A stretch of 64,000 bases of DNA from contig CM043699.1 in assembly GCA_023935145.1 (NCBI GenBank), forward strand, positions 130,016,536 through 130,080,535, written 5' to 3'. The stretch comes from Bretschneidera sinensis. Taxonomy: Eukaryota; Streptophyta; Magnoliopsida; Brassicales; Akaniaceae. A program made the translations under genes and the position numbers. The notes beneath the pieces were generated by a model. The model was not told where the DNA came from. It did no database searches and saw nothing but the letters and a program-made list of their open reading frames with translations. Below are positions 1 through 14,753 of this stretch, in pieces. How positions within the stretch are numbered: the stretch's first letter is position 1; every line of letters begins with the position of its first letter.

Positions 1-125
1 TTGGCTTTCCCCAGTAGTGCTTTCTTCAAGCTTTTCTGGGTTAGAATGGCTAACATACGAACTTGCCATAGACTGAAACTGCTGTTTCCATCAAACTTCT
101 CAATATCAAACTTCATTGTTGACAT
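1..125 (-). CDS. Copia retrotransposon gag, N-terminal 41 codons (runs off left edge)
   Basis: On the minus strand an ATG at 125-123 opens a frame that continues off the window. It begins MSTMKFDIEKFDG and then has SFSLWQVRM, the usual start of Tork/Tnt1-type copia gag, where an F(D/N)G motif is followed by W and a short basic helix. A leader, a primer-binding site and an LTR lie in the expected order upstream (to the right). Gag would form the particle that packages the element RNA. Only the first 41 residues are visible, so integrity cannot be judged. Family identity is inferred from the motif and the layout. Confidence 0.65.
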   Translation of the reverse strand, partial: MSTMKFDIEKFDGNSSFSLWQVRMLAILTQKSLKKALLGKA

Positions 126-232
126 CTTGATCGAACAAAATGATCCTGAGCAAAATTTTACTATTCACAAAATTTACTATTCATGTGAATAGTAAACTCG
201 TAGAAAAACAGATAGAAATTTATCACCTGCAA

Positions 233-244
233 GCTCTAATACTA
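233..244 (-). other. Primer-binding site of the left-edge copia
   Basis: Read on the minus strand this is TAGTATTAGAGC, two changes from TGGTATCAGAGC, the initiator-Met tRNA primer site of plant copia elements. It lies between the LTR and the gag start, as expected. Confidence 0.55.
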
Positions 245-760
245 GTTTATTAGAATGGATCGTGATAGGATCGTAAATTGATCGAGTAATAACGACAAAA
301 CAATAAAGTAAGATAAAATGGGAGACAACAAATTTACGTGGTTCGGCTTAAAGCTTACGTCCACGGGCAGAGGCCAGCAGACAAATTTCACTATAGTGAG
401 AGAATATACAAAGAGTGTTTACAAAATTGGCTTTAGCCAATACACACAATCTCACAATTTCTCTCTTTAACTTCTCTTTCACTTGATGATTCTTGATGTT
501 ACTTGATGATGAAACGTTTCACATTGGAATGCCTTTTATAGGCTCACAAAAGCTCCAAAGGACAAACATCAATGAATACTCATCATTTTGTTCTCCAATT
601 ATACCAAAGTGAACTTTGTCTTCCACCATGTCCAAAAAAGAGAAGATGCTTTTGACCCACAAATTAAAGCCACAAATTATGCAAAAAATGGACTCAACTT
701 TAGACAACTTTTGATCCACCACTAATTCAAGACATAATTATTCAACAATAACTATTAACA
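245..760 (-). repeat. 5' LTR of the left-edge copia element
   Basis: On the minus strand the block begins TGTTAATAG (ending at 760) and runs to the primer site near 245. It holds a TATA-like TATAAAAGG near 532-540 and a stretch around 340-370 resembling the ACGTGGTTCGGC / ACGTCCACGGG part of many plant copia LTRs. The partner LTR is outside the window. The inner boundary is uncertain by about 10 bases because the terminal CA is not clear. Confidence 0.55.
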
Positions 761-1185
761 GTTTCCACTTCCCAGGTTGGCCCTTTTTGGCCACCTCTCA
801 ATAAAAACCTCAAAGATGATAAACTACAGTAAAGTACCGCAGCAACAAAAAGAAATTATATATATGGTGCAGTTGTGCACTAGAGAAAAACACGAGGGGT
901 GGGGCAAATTAGTGTATCATCTTCTGGATTAACGTCTATTATCACCTTTATGTTGTAAGGATCCAATGGGCAAAATAGTCAGATTTCAAGTGTTGCATTA
1001 ATAGATAAGAAAAATTACATTAACCTTGTTTCTTTTCTAAAGGCAAAAGGAGTTCTATTCATATGCATAAAAGATGCAACGAAAGTACAGGAACACCAAA
1101 CCAAATTACATGAATCCCCCAAAAGACATCTAAAAACAGCAACAACTTAACCTTTAACTAGAGAGAGCCAAAGTGACGATAAAAA

Positions 1186-1279
1186 AAAACAGTATCAAAG
1201 ATAGTCACTCTCAAGGACGGATTTATATTAGAAAAACAGTATCAAAGAAAGTCACTCTCAAGGACGGATTTATATTAGA
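1186..1279. repeat. 47-bp tandem duplication
   Basis: Two adjacent copies of a 47-base unit containing ACTCTCAAGGACGG differ at one visible position (GATAG versus GAAAG). It looks like a fairly recent local duplication in non-coding DNA. Confidence 0.85.
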
Positions 1280-2114
1280 ACGACTGGAGACACATGTTCT
1301 CTCATATTCAAATCCCAAAACTCTTTGAGATCTTTTTAATATTAATGAGTTGTCCCCACTAATAATTTTAAAAAGTGAAAACTTATCTCTAGGATTTCAA
1401 CTCTCGAAAAATTCTTTGTTAGTTTTTGTCCATAAAAAAATATATAATACAAATTATTTTTCACTATAAGAAAAAAAAAAGAATTTCTCTTTACCTGTGA
1501 AAGAGAAAATAAAAAAAATAAAAAAAAAATGAGAAAAAAGTAATGGAGGAAGATTTTTGTATATTATGTTTTCATTACTTCAATTAGATGTTATCAAGTA
1601 ACGTGAGATCAAAGTAGGTTTTTATCATTTGGTGAACCACGGGACAGTAACATAGAAGTAAATGTAATTTTACTTGATAAATATAGATTTTAGTGTTATC
1701 ATTAATTTAAATTTTAACGTTATCTGATGAGTATCTTTTACCTTGTCATGTGTAATATATTTACAGGTCATGAGTTTGAAATTGAGCGAGTAAAAGTTAA
1801 GGGGAAAAACAAATATAATTGGTTTTGTTGGGACCTTTTAGACACTTTGAGGCCATCATAGCAAGAGATGGGTACACCCATCATAACCAAAAATAAAGAG
1901 ATAGATAAAAATAAATTTAAAAGAGATAGTATTCATTGTTGGCCTGCATGCACCAAAAAAAACCCACCATATTCCCCCAATGACCCCCCCATTGTCCTCG
2001 AGAGCACATCACGCTGATGCTTCTATTACCTCATAAGTTGAACGATGCGGTTGGTTCCCAGTAGACCCACATAATGGGTCACAAGATGGGATCGTCTTCT
2101 GACACGTGGCAAAG

Positions 2115-3041
2115 CATGCATGGTTAAAATGAAACGGTGTAACACGATAGTTTTACTGTTAGCTTGGGGATGCTATTTTTTGTTTGTTTTTATAATGCTG
2201 GGGTTGAAAACTTTTCATACGTACTGCTCGTCCACGGAGTATAATAGAGAACCGTCTGGTAGAGTTTTGAAATTGATTACGTTTCTTGTAAACAAGTAAA
2301 CACTTTTAAAAAATAGATTTATAAAATAATTTTATTTTAAAAAAATTAAAAATTTTACTGTCGTTTATAATTTTATTATTATTTTATCAAAAATTATGTT
2401 AAAAAATTATTTTATAAATTAAAAGTTAAACCAAATGATACCTTAGCAATATAGCTGGCGGGGGTGGAGAGACTAAGGATAGGATGTGTTTGTTGTTTGA
2501 TGGTGATGTTGATGGAGGTGATGATGAGTGCGTCTGGCATAGCACGCCCCTTAATCTCTTCATCTTTTGAAGCAATAGAGAATATGATGATGGCTTCCAC
2601 TGCACGCCCAGTTTCTCTCTCTCTCTCAACCCAAGATTTGCACACAATTCTGAAGAAAGGAATAACCAGAATTTTGGGTAATTGTCCACACCCAAAATAA
2701 TCATCATCTTTTAACCTTTTCCCTTCCTCTTGTAATTAAAGAGTTTTTTTTTTTTACTTTTTATGTATATGTGATCCATGCATGCAATACCATCAGAATC
2801 ATCACACATGTATGTATGCATATATAGTAAATTGTAATATATTCTCCAAAGTCATACATGCATGCCATACATCCACATGTATAAGTAGATTTATTGAGGA
2901 ATTTATACCAACTTAATTAGAAATTAACGTTAAAAACATGCAACTTGGTCTTGGTTTCACCTTTTATCAACAAAAAAAAATAAAAGCACAAAATTGGATA
3001 TTTCCTTTATGTGTATACGGTCTGCGGATTGCGCATGCATG
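2115..3041 (+). promoter_or_regulatory. Cluster of CATGCATG (RY-type) palindromes upstream of ACL5
   Basis: CATGCATG occurs at 2115-2122, 2777-2784, 2857-2864 and 3034-3041, with a related TGCATGCA at 1945-1952. CATGCA(TG) is the RY element bound by plant B3-domain regulators. The sites fall within about 1.35 kb of the ACL5 start codon. The repetition is seen; a regulatory role is inferred. Confidence 0.4.
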
Positions 3042-3331
3042 GGGTAAAGTAACCACCTTATGTGCAAGAATTATGAAATGTGATACTATTATATTATTAA
3101 GATGACGACATAGCTATAAAACCACGCGACCAAATCAACCTTAGAAATCATATATTGTCTCAACATTTTTTTAATTTTTATTTTTCTGTGTATCCAGTTT
3201 ATACGACAATCCAAGAGGATTTTTTGGCCGCTTTTTCTAAGGTCGTATAAGCACACCCACTTCGATAGATTTTCACGACTCTTCCATACTCAAACCAAAT
3301 CATTGCCCTCTTCGATTTTCCTACCCAACTC

Positions 3332-3340
3332 TATATATAT
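3332..3340 (+). promoter_or_regulatory. Probable TATA box of ACL5
   Basis: TATATATAT lies about 130 bases upstream of the ATG and just upstream of the pyrimidine tract, a plausible spacing for a start site near 3365 and a leader of about 100 nt. Confidence 0.55.
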
Positions 3341-3372
3341 TCTGCACCCTCTCTTCTCTTCTCTCCACCACT

Positions 3373-3375
<3 letters not shown>

Positions 3376-3414
<39 letters not shown>
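3376..3414 (+). repeat. (CT)n microsatellite in the ACL5 5' leader
   Basis: About 19-20 uninterrupted CT units lie between the TATA box and the start codon. Pyrimidine-rich tracts are common in plant 5' leaders. A pure run this long should be length-polymorphic. Confidence 0.9.
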
Positions 3415-3419
<5 letters not shown>

Positions 3420-3467
3420 TTCTTCTCTAACTTCCTGTTGTTGAGTTCCTAATTTGAAAGAGAAAAA

Positions 3468-8159
<4,692 letters not shown>

Positions 8160-8820
8160 CAAGAAAAAGAAACGGGAAAGTGAGGGAGCTCCTATCTATA
8201 AGAGGCACAGAGACACAAAAGACTGCCACTTGAAAGTTGAAACACGAGTTTTCTTTTCTTTTTTCTGTTTTTTTGGCTTTTTATCTCCTAATTATCCGAT
8301 TTGCTTGTCTAGTTACTTGGAAAGTATGATATATAATGATGATTAATTTTTCCTTGTTTATGGTTTCTATCTGAAGATTTTGATGGAATTTATATTATCC
8401 TCATAAGCCTTCTGCTCAAGTAGCTTAATTAACAGTTCATTAGTCAACTAGACCAAGAAAATTAAACAAAACCCAGAAATAAGGATTTTTCTCGACAACC
8501 AGACACAAAAATAAACAAACTCCAGAAAAAATCCAGAATCAATAAGAACATATCATAAATACCTATCAGTTAAACACTCGATTTTCGGGGAACTTTTTGT
8601 GAAAGTTGGCATAGATCCCTTCAGTTTTGACAACCAGCTCGTGCTATCCAATCCATAGAAAAAAGTGACTCAGCATCTCAAACCTGCCAGTCACGGTGAA
8701 TCAACAAAATGAACATTATAATAGAGCAAGCCAGCATTTATATACAACCCGAAATTCAACTAAATCCCTATCATCAACAATTACCTATCAAATAGAATGG
8801 TGATGCAACCTAGGTCTTGT
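8160..8820. other. ACL5 3' region and intergenic DNA
   Basis: The ACL5 3' UTR probably ends within the first 200-250 bases. The remainder has no supported gene. A block at 8797-8819 (GAATGG..GATG.AACCTAGGTC type) recurs at 14574-14598, on the other side of the copia insertion. Confidence 0.5.
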
Positions 8821-9237
8821 TGTTGGATTTTGGCTCAATCTGCAGCAGCTATTATTGACTCTCTCTCCAGCAGCCATTGTTGACTCTTTCCAGCAGCCAT
8901 TATCTCTTAGCAGCCATTGTTGAGTTCAATCCACCTTTCGGTGGAAAAGATATGAGCCCATGTGATGGGCTCTTGTTTTTTCCTCTCTATGATTCCCCTC
9001 CTTCATGTATAAATAGAGGGAGCAACTGAATGATCAGATATAGAAAAGAGCATAAGAGTGAGGTGTAGTTTGCTTTCTAGTGTGAGCATTCTCTTTGTAA
9101 TTCCATTCTCTTTGTAATTCCTCCTCAATATACAAAATCAACTGTCTCTGCCCGGGGATGTAGGCAAATTGCCGAACCTCGTAAATTATTGTGTTTGTGT
9201 GTGTTTGGTGTGTGTTAGATTACTCATGGGCATAACA
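8821..9237 (+). repeat. 5' LTR of the young copia
   Basis: U3 opens with imperfect repeats built on CAGCAGCCATT (8843-8930). TATAAATAG follows at 9008, placing transcription start near 9040. CTCTTTGTAATTC is duplicated at about 9091-9121, and a GT-rich tract precedes the ATAACA end. Confidence 0.95.
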
Positions 9238-9241
9238 AAAA

Positions 9242-9253
9242 TGGTATCAGAGC
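9242..9253 (+). other. Primer-binding site (initiator-Met tRNA)
   Basis: TGGTATCAGAGC lies four bases after the 5' LTR and matches the standard plant copia primer site exactly. Confidence 0.95.
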
Positions 9254-9759
9254 TCAGGTCCACAATCTGACCAGATCCAAACACCTCAAATTTGGAGTTT
9301 TAATTGTAGAGCTCGTCGATACGAGTTCAACGGTATCTTACGCGTTGAAATCGGAGCTAAAACGAGACCGTAGCAGCCGTTTAAAGCTTTTGTTTTTATG
9401 TTTTTTGTCAAAAGCGGCCTTAACTCTGAAATTCAGAATTTTTGCAGAGAAGATGAACAGTAGCTGAGTCGACTCGGTGACTCAGTAAACCAACTCGACC
9501 CATTTTACTCAGACCAGCCCATTTTTTTTTCAGCCCAGTTGCAAAGGCCCAGCCCAACACCAGAAAGCCTAGTCAAGACTTGACTTGGCCCAGTCCAGAA
9601 GCCACAAGCCCCAGCCCAAGTCCATTGGTCAAGCCCAGAGTTGACCAGCCCAGTTCACTTCATTAAGCCCAGCTCGTTTAAAATAGTCCAGCCCGTGGTC
9701 GATTGGACCAACCCGATCCAGATCCGACCCGACCCGCATTTGGACCTGCTGACCGGACT

Positions 9760-9802
9760 TTGACCGGCATTGACCGGCATTGACCATTGACCAGCGTTGA
9801 CC
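9760..9802 (+). promoter_or_regulatory. Five phased TTGACC (W-box-like) motifs in the copia leader
   Basis: TTGACC begins at 9760, 9770, 9780, 9787 and 9797, so four of the five spacings or their sums approximate one helical turn. More TTGAC cores lie upstream (about 9579 and 9650). TTGAC(C/T) is the WRKY-binding W-box core, and Tnt1-type elements are known to be stress-activated. The repeats are seen; a regulatory use is inferred. The block lies in the transcribed leader, between LTR and ORF. Confidence 0.4.
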
Positions 9803-9989
9803 AGATTCATTTTTTGCTGTTTTCGGTCCGATTTTGGCCCTTTTTTTTGCCAGTTCAAACTGGTTCCCACCATTTTCGGCCGTTCCGGACACAACCGTAG
9901 TCTCCGTTTCTGGTAATTTTGCTCCTAAGTTGCTGTTCTACCTTAGTGAAGCCTTTGGAGAAATTTTCTAAAAGCGGGAAATTGTTAGT

Positions 9990-12900
9990 ATGGCAGAAGA
10001 AAGACATAATACAGATACCACCACACCGAGCAGCTCCACAACGAGCAGCTCCTCGCGAAGGAATACGGCATCCAACGCGAAGTTTGAGGTGGAAAAGTTT
10101 GATGGTACGAACAACTTCGGCATGTGGCAGTGCGAAGTGAGGGATGTCTTGTTCCAGCAAGACTTGGAGATTGCCCTGGAGGAGAAGAAGCCTGAGGATA
10201 TGACGGATGCAGACTGGGAAAAGGTGAATCGCCAGGCCTGCAGCACAATCCGACTTTGCCTCATGAAGGACCAGAAGTACTTCGTGATGAAGGAGGCAAA
10301 TGCGAAGGTACTCTGGAAAAAATTGGAGGACAAGTACATGACGAAGAGCATAGAGAGTCGCCTCTACTTGAAAAAAAGGCTCTTCAGGTTCCAGTTTCGT
10401 GAAGGTATATCTATGGCCGAACATTTAAATAATTATAATAAAATGTTAGCTGATTTGCAAAACTTGGATGTCGAAATTCAAGATGAAGATAAAGCTCTGC
10501 TTTTGTTAAATTCTTTGCCCGACACATATGAACACTTAATTACCACACTGTTGTACGGGAAAGAAAAGATTAAATTTGACGAAGTATCTAGTGTACTTCA
10601 GAACAATGAGTGTCGCAGGATGATACACAGAGATACTTCCGGCGGAGCCTTTGCAGCTAGAGGCAGATCAGAAACGAAACAGCTTGCAAGCAAGGGGAAT
10701 AGAAGAAATTCTCGACCAAGGCCTCATAGCAGATCTCGTGGTCCATCAGACAGACGAAGACCTGCCAAAGATGAGTGTTCCTACTGTCGCAACAAGGGAC
10801 ACTGGAAGAAGGATTGCCCACAGTTAAAAGGGCAGCAGAAGGATAAACCCTCCACAGCCAACACAGCTAGTGATGAAGAGGATTTTGCTTTCACCGGATC
10901 TTCACTCATGTCCCAATATGACAAGTGGATCTTAGATTCCGGATGCACCTATCACATGTGTCCCAACCGGGAATGGTTTGCTGAATTCACAGAGATTGAC
11001 GGTGGATTAGTACTTATGGGCAACGACTTTGCCTGTAAGACGAAGGGGATAGGCACCATCCATTTGAAATTGCATGATGGAACTATCAAGCCATTGACAG
11101 AAGTTCGGTATGTACCGGACTTGCGGAAGAACCTCATCTCACTCGGAGCCCTGGACTCGAAAGGGTTCAGAATCAGCATTGAAGTCGGAGTTCTCAAGGT
11201 GGTAATAGGAGCTCTAGTGGTCATGAAGGGAATGAAGCATGACAACCTGTACTTCCTACAAGGGAGTACCATTGGAGGTGGAGCTTCCACAGTTTGTGAG
11301 AAGCTAGACGAGACTGATGCGGACATGACCAGACTTTGGCACATGCGTCTGGGTCATCCCGGGGAGAAGTCCATGCAGATTCTAGCAAAGCAGGGTTTAC
11401 TCAAAGGTGCCAAGACTTGCAAGTTATCTTTTTGCGAGCATTGTGTTATGGGAAAACAAACCAGGATCAAGTTCGGCACTGCAATTCATCGAACGAAGGG
11501 AATTCTTGATTATGTGCATACCGACGTTTGGGGACCATCCCGAACAGCATCGATTGGCGGTAGACACTGGTTTGTTACTTTTGTTGATGATTACTCTCGT
11601 CATGTGTGGGTGTACACGATGAAACGCAAAAATGAAGTATTGGAGATCTTCCAAAATTGGAAGAAATTGATGGAAACCCAAACTGGCAGAAAGATTAAGC
11701 GGCTCAGATCAGACAACGGAGGAGAATACACAGAGGATCCATTCTTTGACTTATGCCAAAAAGAAGGTATTGTCAGACATTTCACCGTGCGGAAGACACC
11801 GCAGCAGAATGGGGTGGCAGAACGAATGAACCGGACTTTGGTGGATAAGGTCCGGTGTATGCTTCTGAGTGCTGGACTTGGGAAACATTTTTGGGCTGAA
11901 GCTTTGGTTTATGCTAGCCACCTGATCAACCGATTGCCCGCAGCTGCAAATGGCAGAAAAACACCAATGGAAATGTGGAAAGGTACTCCTGCTACTGATT
12001 ATGATTCTTTTCATATCTTTGGTTGTCCTGCCTATTATCATGTTCAGGAAGACAAGCTCGACCCTAGAGCCAAGAAAGCAAATTTCTTGGGCTTTAGTAC
12101 AGGCGTGAAGGGGTACAGACTCTGGTGCATTAAGTCAAAGAAAATCATTGTCAGTAGAGATGTAAAGTTCAACGAGTCTGAAATGCTTCATCCACAGAAG
12201 CATGAAGGCTCCAGTGAAAGCAGCAGCAGTAGCAGCGAATCAGCCAGGAATTCGCAGAAGGTGGAGCTTGAGGCTCCAATATATGAAGATGATTCAGCCG
12301 TAAATGAGGAGGAGGAGGATAATCAACATACCGATAATGCTAGCCCAACCACTGCACCTCCACTACAGCTTGAATCTATTGCAGTCAACAGACCAAGGAG
12401 ACAGCTAGTTAAACCAGCTCGTCTACAAGATTACGTCACATATGCACTACCAACAGTTGGGGATGATATCCCCACCACTTACAAAGCAGCTGCACAGTCC
12501 ATTGAATGGGCTGACTGGAAGATAGCTATGGATGAGGAGATGCAGTCTCTTCACAAGAATCAGACTTGGGAGCTTGTGTCGCTTCCAAAGAAACAAAAGG
12601 TAATTGGCTGTAAGTGGGTGTTCACCAAGAAGGAGGATCCAACTAGCAGAGATGGAGTACGCTACAAAGCTAGACTGGTAGCCAAGGGCTATGCTCAGAC
12701 GGAGGGAATCGACTACAATGAAGTGTTCTCTCCGGTCGTCAAACACTCTTCGATTCGCATTTTGCTAGCTTTGGTGGCCCAGTTTAACCTCGAGTTGGCA
12801 CAACTTGATGTGAAGACAGCATTTCTCCATGGTGACCTGGAAGAGGATATTTATATGTCTCAACCAGATGGGTTCAAAGAAGTTGGTAAGGAAAAACTAG

Positions 12901-14042
12901 TCTGTAGTCTGAAGAAGTCTTTGTATGGATTGAAGCAATCCCCCCGACAGTGGTACAAGCGGTTCGATAGCTTCATGTTAGATCTGAATTATACGCGTAG
13001 TCAGTTCGATCACTGCGTATATTTCAGAACCCTTGCAGATGGTTCCTTCATCTATTTGCTCTTATATGTCGATGACATGTTAGTGGCATCTAAGAGCAAG
13101 GTGGAGATAGATCGTTTGAAGGCTAAGTTGAGCCAAGAATTCGAGATGAAGGACCTGGGAGAAGCACGAAAAATTCTGGGCATGGAGATTACCAGAGACA
13201 GGGCGAAGGGCACAGTTCACCTGACTCAAAAGCAATACCTGAGGCGAGTTCTGCAGCGTTTCGGCTTGGACAAGAACTCGAAACCAGTTAGCACTCCGTT
13301 GGCCTCGCACTTCAAGCTCAGTGCAGCGCAGTCTCCCAGCAGTGATTCAGATAAGGATTACATGGCAAAATTCCCTTATGCAAATTTGGTTGGTAGCCTA
13401 ATGTATGCAATGGTGTGCACGAGACCTGATATCTCCCAGGCCGTTAGCATGGTGAGCAGATACATGCACAATCCAGGAAAGGCACATTGGCATGCGGCCA
13501 GATGGATTCTACGGTACATTCAGGGGACCGTGGACCATGGTCTGAAGTTCAAGAGAAGTGATGCAGTCGATCATCTGGTAGTCGGTTATGTTGATTCCGA
13601 TTATGCAGGTGATCTCGACAAACGTCGTTCCACTACTGGTTATGTGTTCACTATGGCAGGAGGACCAGTAAGTTGGCGTTCTACATTGCAGTCCACGATT
13701 GCGCTATCCACTACGGAAGCTGAGTACATGGCTGTGACAGAAGCCATCAAAGAAGCCATTTGGTTACATGGATTGGTAGCAGACCTTGGCGTTGAGCAGG
13801 AACAAGTTACCGTCTATTGTGACAGTCAGAGCGCAATCCACTTGGCGAAGAATCAGGTGCATCACGTTCGCACTAAACATATTGATGTCCGTTTCCACTT
13901 TGTTCGCGAGATTTTGGAAGAAGGGGACATAGAACTTCAGAAAATTGGTACAACAGATAATCCAGCAGACATGTTAACGAAGATCGTTACTGGGGTCAAG
14001 TTCCAACACTGTTTGGATTTGATCCACATCTCGCAGTATTGA
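9990..14042 (+). CDS. Copia gag-pol polyprotein, intact (1350 aa)
   Basis: One frame encodes all retrotransposon proteins. Gag (about residues 30-240) contains KFDGTNNFGMWQ and the LLLLNSLPDTYEHL motif. A zinc knuckle, CX2CX4HX4C (CSYCRNKGHWKKDC), is at about 262-275. The protease Asp is in LDSGCTYHMC (D316). The integrase HHCC zinc finger spans about 449-485, and the catalytic triad is D512, D575, E611 with exactly 35 residues between the last two. Reverse transcriptase has YVDDM (D1028, D1029). RNase H has VDSDYAGD (about 1201) and TEAEYMA (about 1241). No stop or frameshift occurs. The ATG at 9990 is the first in frame ahead of gag. The FDG..W gag and single ORF fit the Tork/Tnt1 lineage. 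Confidence 0.95.
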   Translation: MAEERHNTDTTTPSSSTTSSSSRRNTASNAKFEVEKFDGTNNFGMWQCEVRDVLFQQDLEIALEEKKPEDMTDADWEKVNRQACSTIRLCLMKDQKYFVMKEANAKVLWKKLEDKYMTKSIESRLYLKKRLFRFQFREGISMAEHLNNYNKMLADLQNLDVEIQDEDKALLLLNSLPDTYEHLITTLLYGKEKIKFDEVSSVLQNNECRRMIHRDTSGGAFAARGRSETKQLASKGNRRNSRPRPHSRSRGPSDRRRPAKDECSYCRNKGHWKKDCPQLKGQQKDKPSTANTASDEEDFAFTGSSLMSQYDKWILDSGCTYHMCPNREWFAEFTEIDGGLVLMGNDFACKTKGIGTIHLKLHDGTIKPLTEVRYVPDLRKNLISLGALDSKGFRISIEVGVLKVVIGALVVMKGMKHDNLYFLQGSTIGGGASTVCEKLDETDADMTRLWHMRLGHPGEKSMQILAKQGLLKGAKTCKLSFCEHCVMGKQTRIKFGTAIHRTKGILDYVHTDVWGPSRTASIGGRHWFVTFVDDYSRHVWVYTMKRKNEVLEIFQNWKKLMETQTGRKIKRLRSDNGGEYTEDPFFDLCQKEGIVRHFTVRKTPQQNGVAERMNRTLVDKVRCMLLSAGLGKHFWAEALVYASHLINRLPAAANGRKTPMEMWKGTPATDYDSFHIFGCPAYYHVQEDKLDPRAKKANFLGFSTGVKGYRLWCIKSKKIIVSRDVKFNESEMLHPQKHEGSSESSSSSSESARNSQKVELEAPIYEDDSAVNEEEEDNQHTDNASPTTAPPLQLESIAVNRPRRQLVKPARLQDYVTYALPTVGDDIPTTYKAAAQSIEWADWKIAMDEEMQSLHKNQTWELVSLPKKQKVIGCKWVFTKKEDPTSRDGVRYKARLVAKGYAQTEGIDYNEVFSPVVKHSSIRILLALVAQFNLELAQLDVKTAFLHGDLEEDIYMSQPDGFKEVGKEKLVCSLKKSLYGLKQSPRQWYKRFDSFMLDLNYTRSQFDHCVYFRTLADGSFIYLLLYVDDMLVASKSKVEIDRLKAKLSQEFEMKDLGEARKILGMEITRDRAKGTVHLTQKQYLRRVLQRFGLDKNSKPVSTPLASHFKLSAAQSPSSDSDKDYMAKFPYANLVGSLMYAMVCTRPDISQAVSMVSRYMHNPGKAHWHAARWILRYIQGTVDHGLKFKRSDAVDHLVVGYVDSDYAGDLDKRRSTTGYVFTMAGGPVSWRSTLQSTIALSTTEAEYMAVTEAIKEAIWLHGLVADLGVEQEQVTVYCDSQSAIHLAKNQVHHVRTKHIDVRFHFVREILEEGDIELQKIGTTDNPADMLTKIVTGVKFQHCLDLIHISQY

Positions 14043-14126
14043 ACACCAAGGGTGTATAGCGTCTTAGGACGCCTTGGCAGGAAGTTGATTTGTGTAGGCG
14101 ATGAGATTTTCGCCAATGTGGAGATT

Positions 14127-14543
14127 TGTTGGATTTTGGCTCAATCTGCAGCAGCTATTATTGACTCTCTCTCCAGCAGCCATTGTTGACTCTTTCCAGC
14201 AGCCATTATCTCTTAGCAGCCATTGTTGAGTTCAATCCACCTTTCGGTGGAAAAGATATGAGCCCATGTGATGGGCTCTTGTTTTTTCCTCTCTATGATT
14301 CCCCTCCTTCATGTATAAATAGAGGGAGCAACTGAATGATCAGATATAGAAAAGAGCATAAGAGTGAGGTGTAGTTTGCTTTCTAGTGTGAGCATTCTCT
14401 TTGTAATTCCATTCTCTTTGTAATTCCTCTTCAATATACAAAATCAACTGTCTCTGCCCGGGGATGTAGGCAAATTGCCGAACCTCGTAAATTATTGTGT
14501 TTGTGTGTGTTTGGTGTGTGTTAGATTACTCATGGGCATAACA
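14127..14543 (+). repeat. 3' LTR of the young copia
   Basis: Same length as the 5' LTR and identical except for T at 14430. Its TATAAATAG at 14314 could drive transcription into the flanking MULE. GTGGAGATT just upstream is the probable polypurine tract. Confidence 0.95.
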
Positions 14544-14548
14544 CTTGT

Positions 14549-14753
14549 GAGGAGCTTGAACAATTCTGAAAATCGAATGGAGATGTAACCTAGGTCTTGC
14601 GTTCAAAACGCATAGAGAAATCGAGCGAGAATGATAGATGATGAGAGCTGAGATCGAGAGACTGATATCTGAGAAAAAAGAGAGCGAGATAGCACGAGCA
14701 GTGAGAGCTCAGAGAGCGGGATTTCTCTTTCTTTTTTCATTTTCGGTTTTATC
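14549..14753. other. Host DNA between copia and MULE
   Basis: About 200 purine-rich bases (GAGAGCTGAGATCGAGAG type) with no ORF. They continue the sequence interrupted by the copia and contain the second copy (14574-14598) of the block seen at 8797. Confidence 0.5.

Larger units (their letters stand above)
766..3330. other. Intergenic region upstream of ACL5
   Basis: AT-rich sequence with no supported gene. It contains a 47-bp tandem duplication (1186-1279), a G-box-like GACACGTGGC (2101-2110) and several CATGCATG palindromes. Two short opposed ORFs at 2412-2707 show no recognisable domain and I do not call them. Confidence 0.5.
8821..14543 (+). mobile_element. Complete, young Tork/Tnt1-like Ty1/copia retrotransposon
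   Basis: This 5723-bp element is bounded by 417-bp LTRs (8821-9237, 14127-14543) that both start TGTTGG and end ATAACA. The 5-bp target duplication CTTGT is exact (8816-8820, 14544-14548). The primer site follows at 9242, then a 752-nt leader, one uninterrupted gag-pol ORF (9990-14042) and a purine-rich GTGGAGATT before the 3' LTR. The LTRs differ only at 9124 (C) versus 14430 (T). One change in 417 bp suggests roughly 0.1-0.2 million years at commonly used plant substitution rates (7e-9 to 1.3e-8 per site per year). All parts needed for autonomous retrotransposition are visible. Confidence 0.95.

Noticed and set aside
2412..2707. Opposed ORFs of 77-93 codons upstream of ACL5
   Set aside because: No domain, no splice context, and both strands open over the same low-complexity purine/pyrimidine stretch.
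9855..10424. 189-aa minus-strand ORF over the copia gag
   Set aside because: Antisense shadow of the intact gag-pol frame; composition follows the opposite strand.
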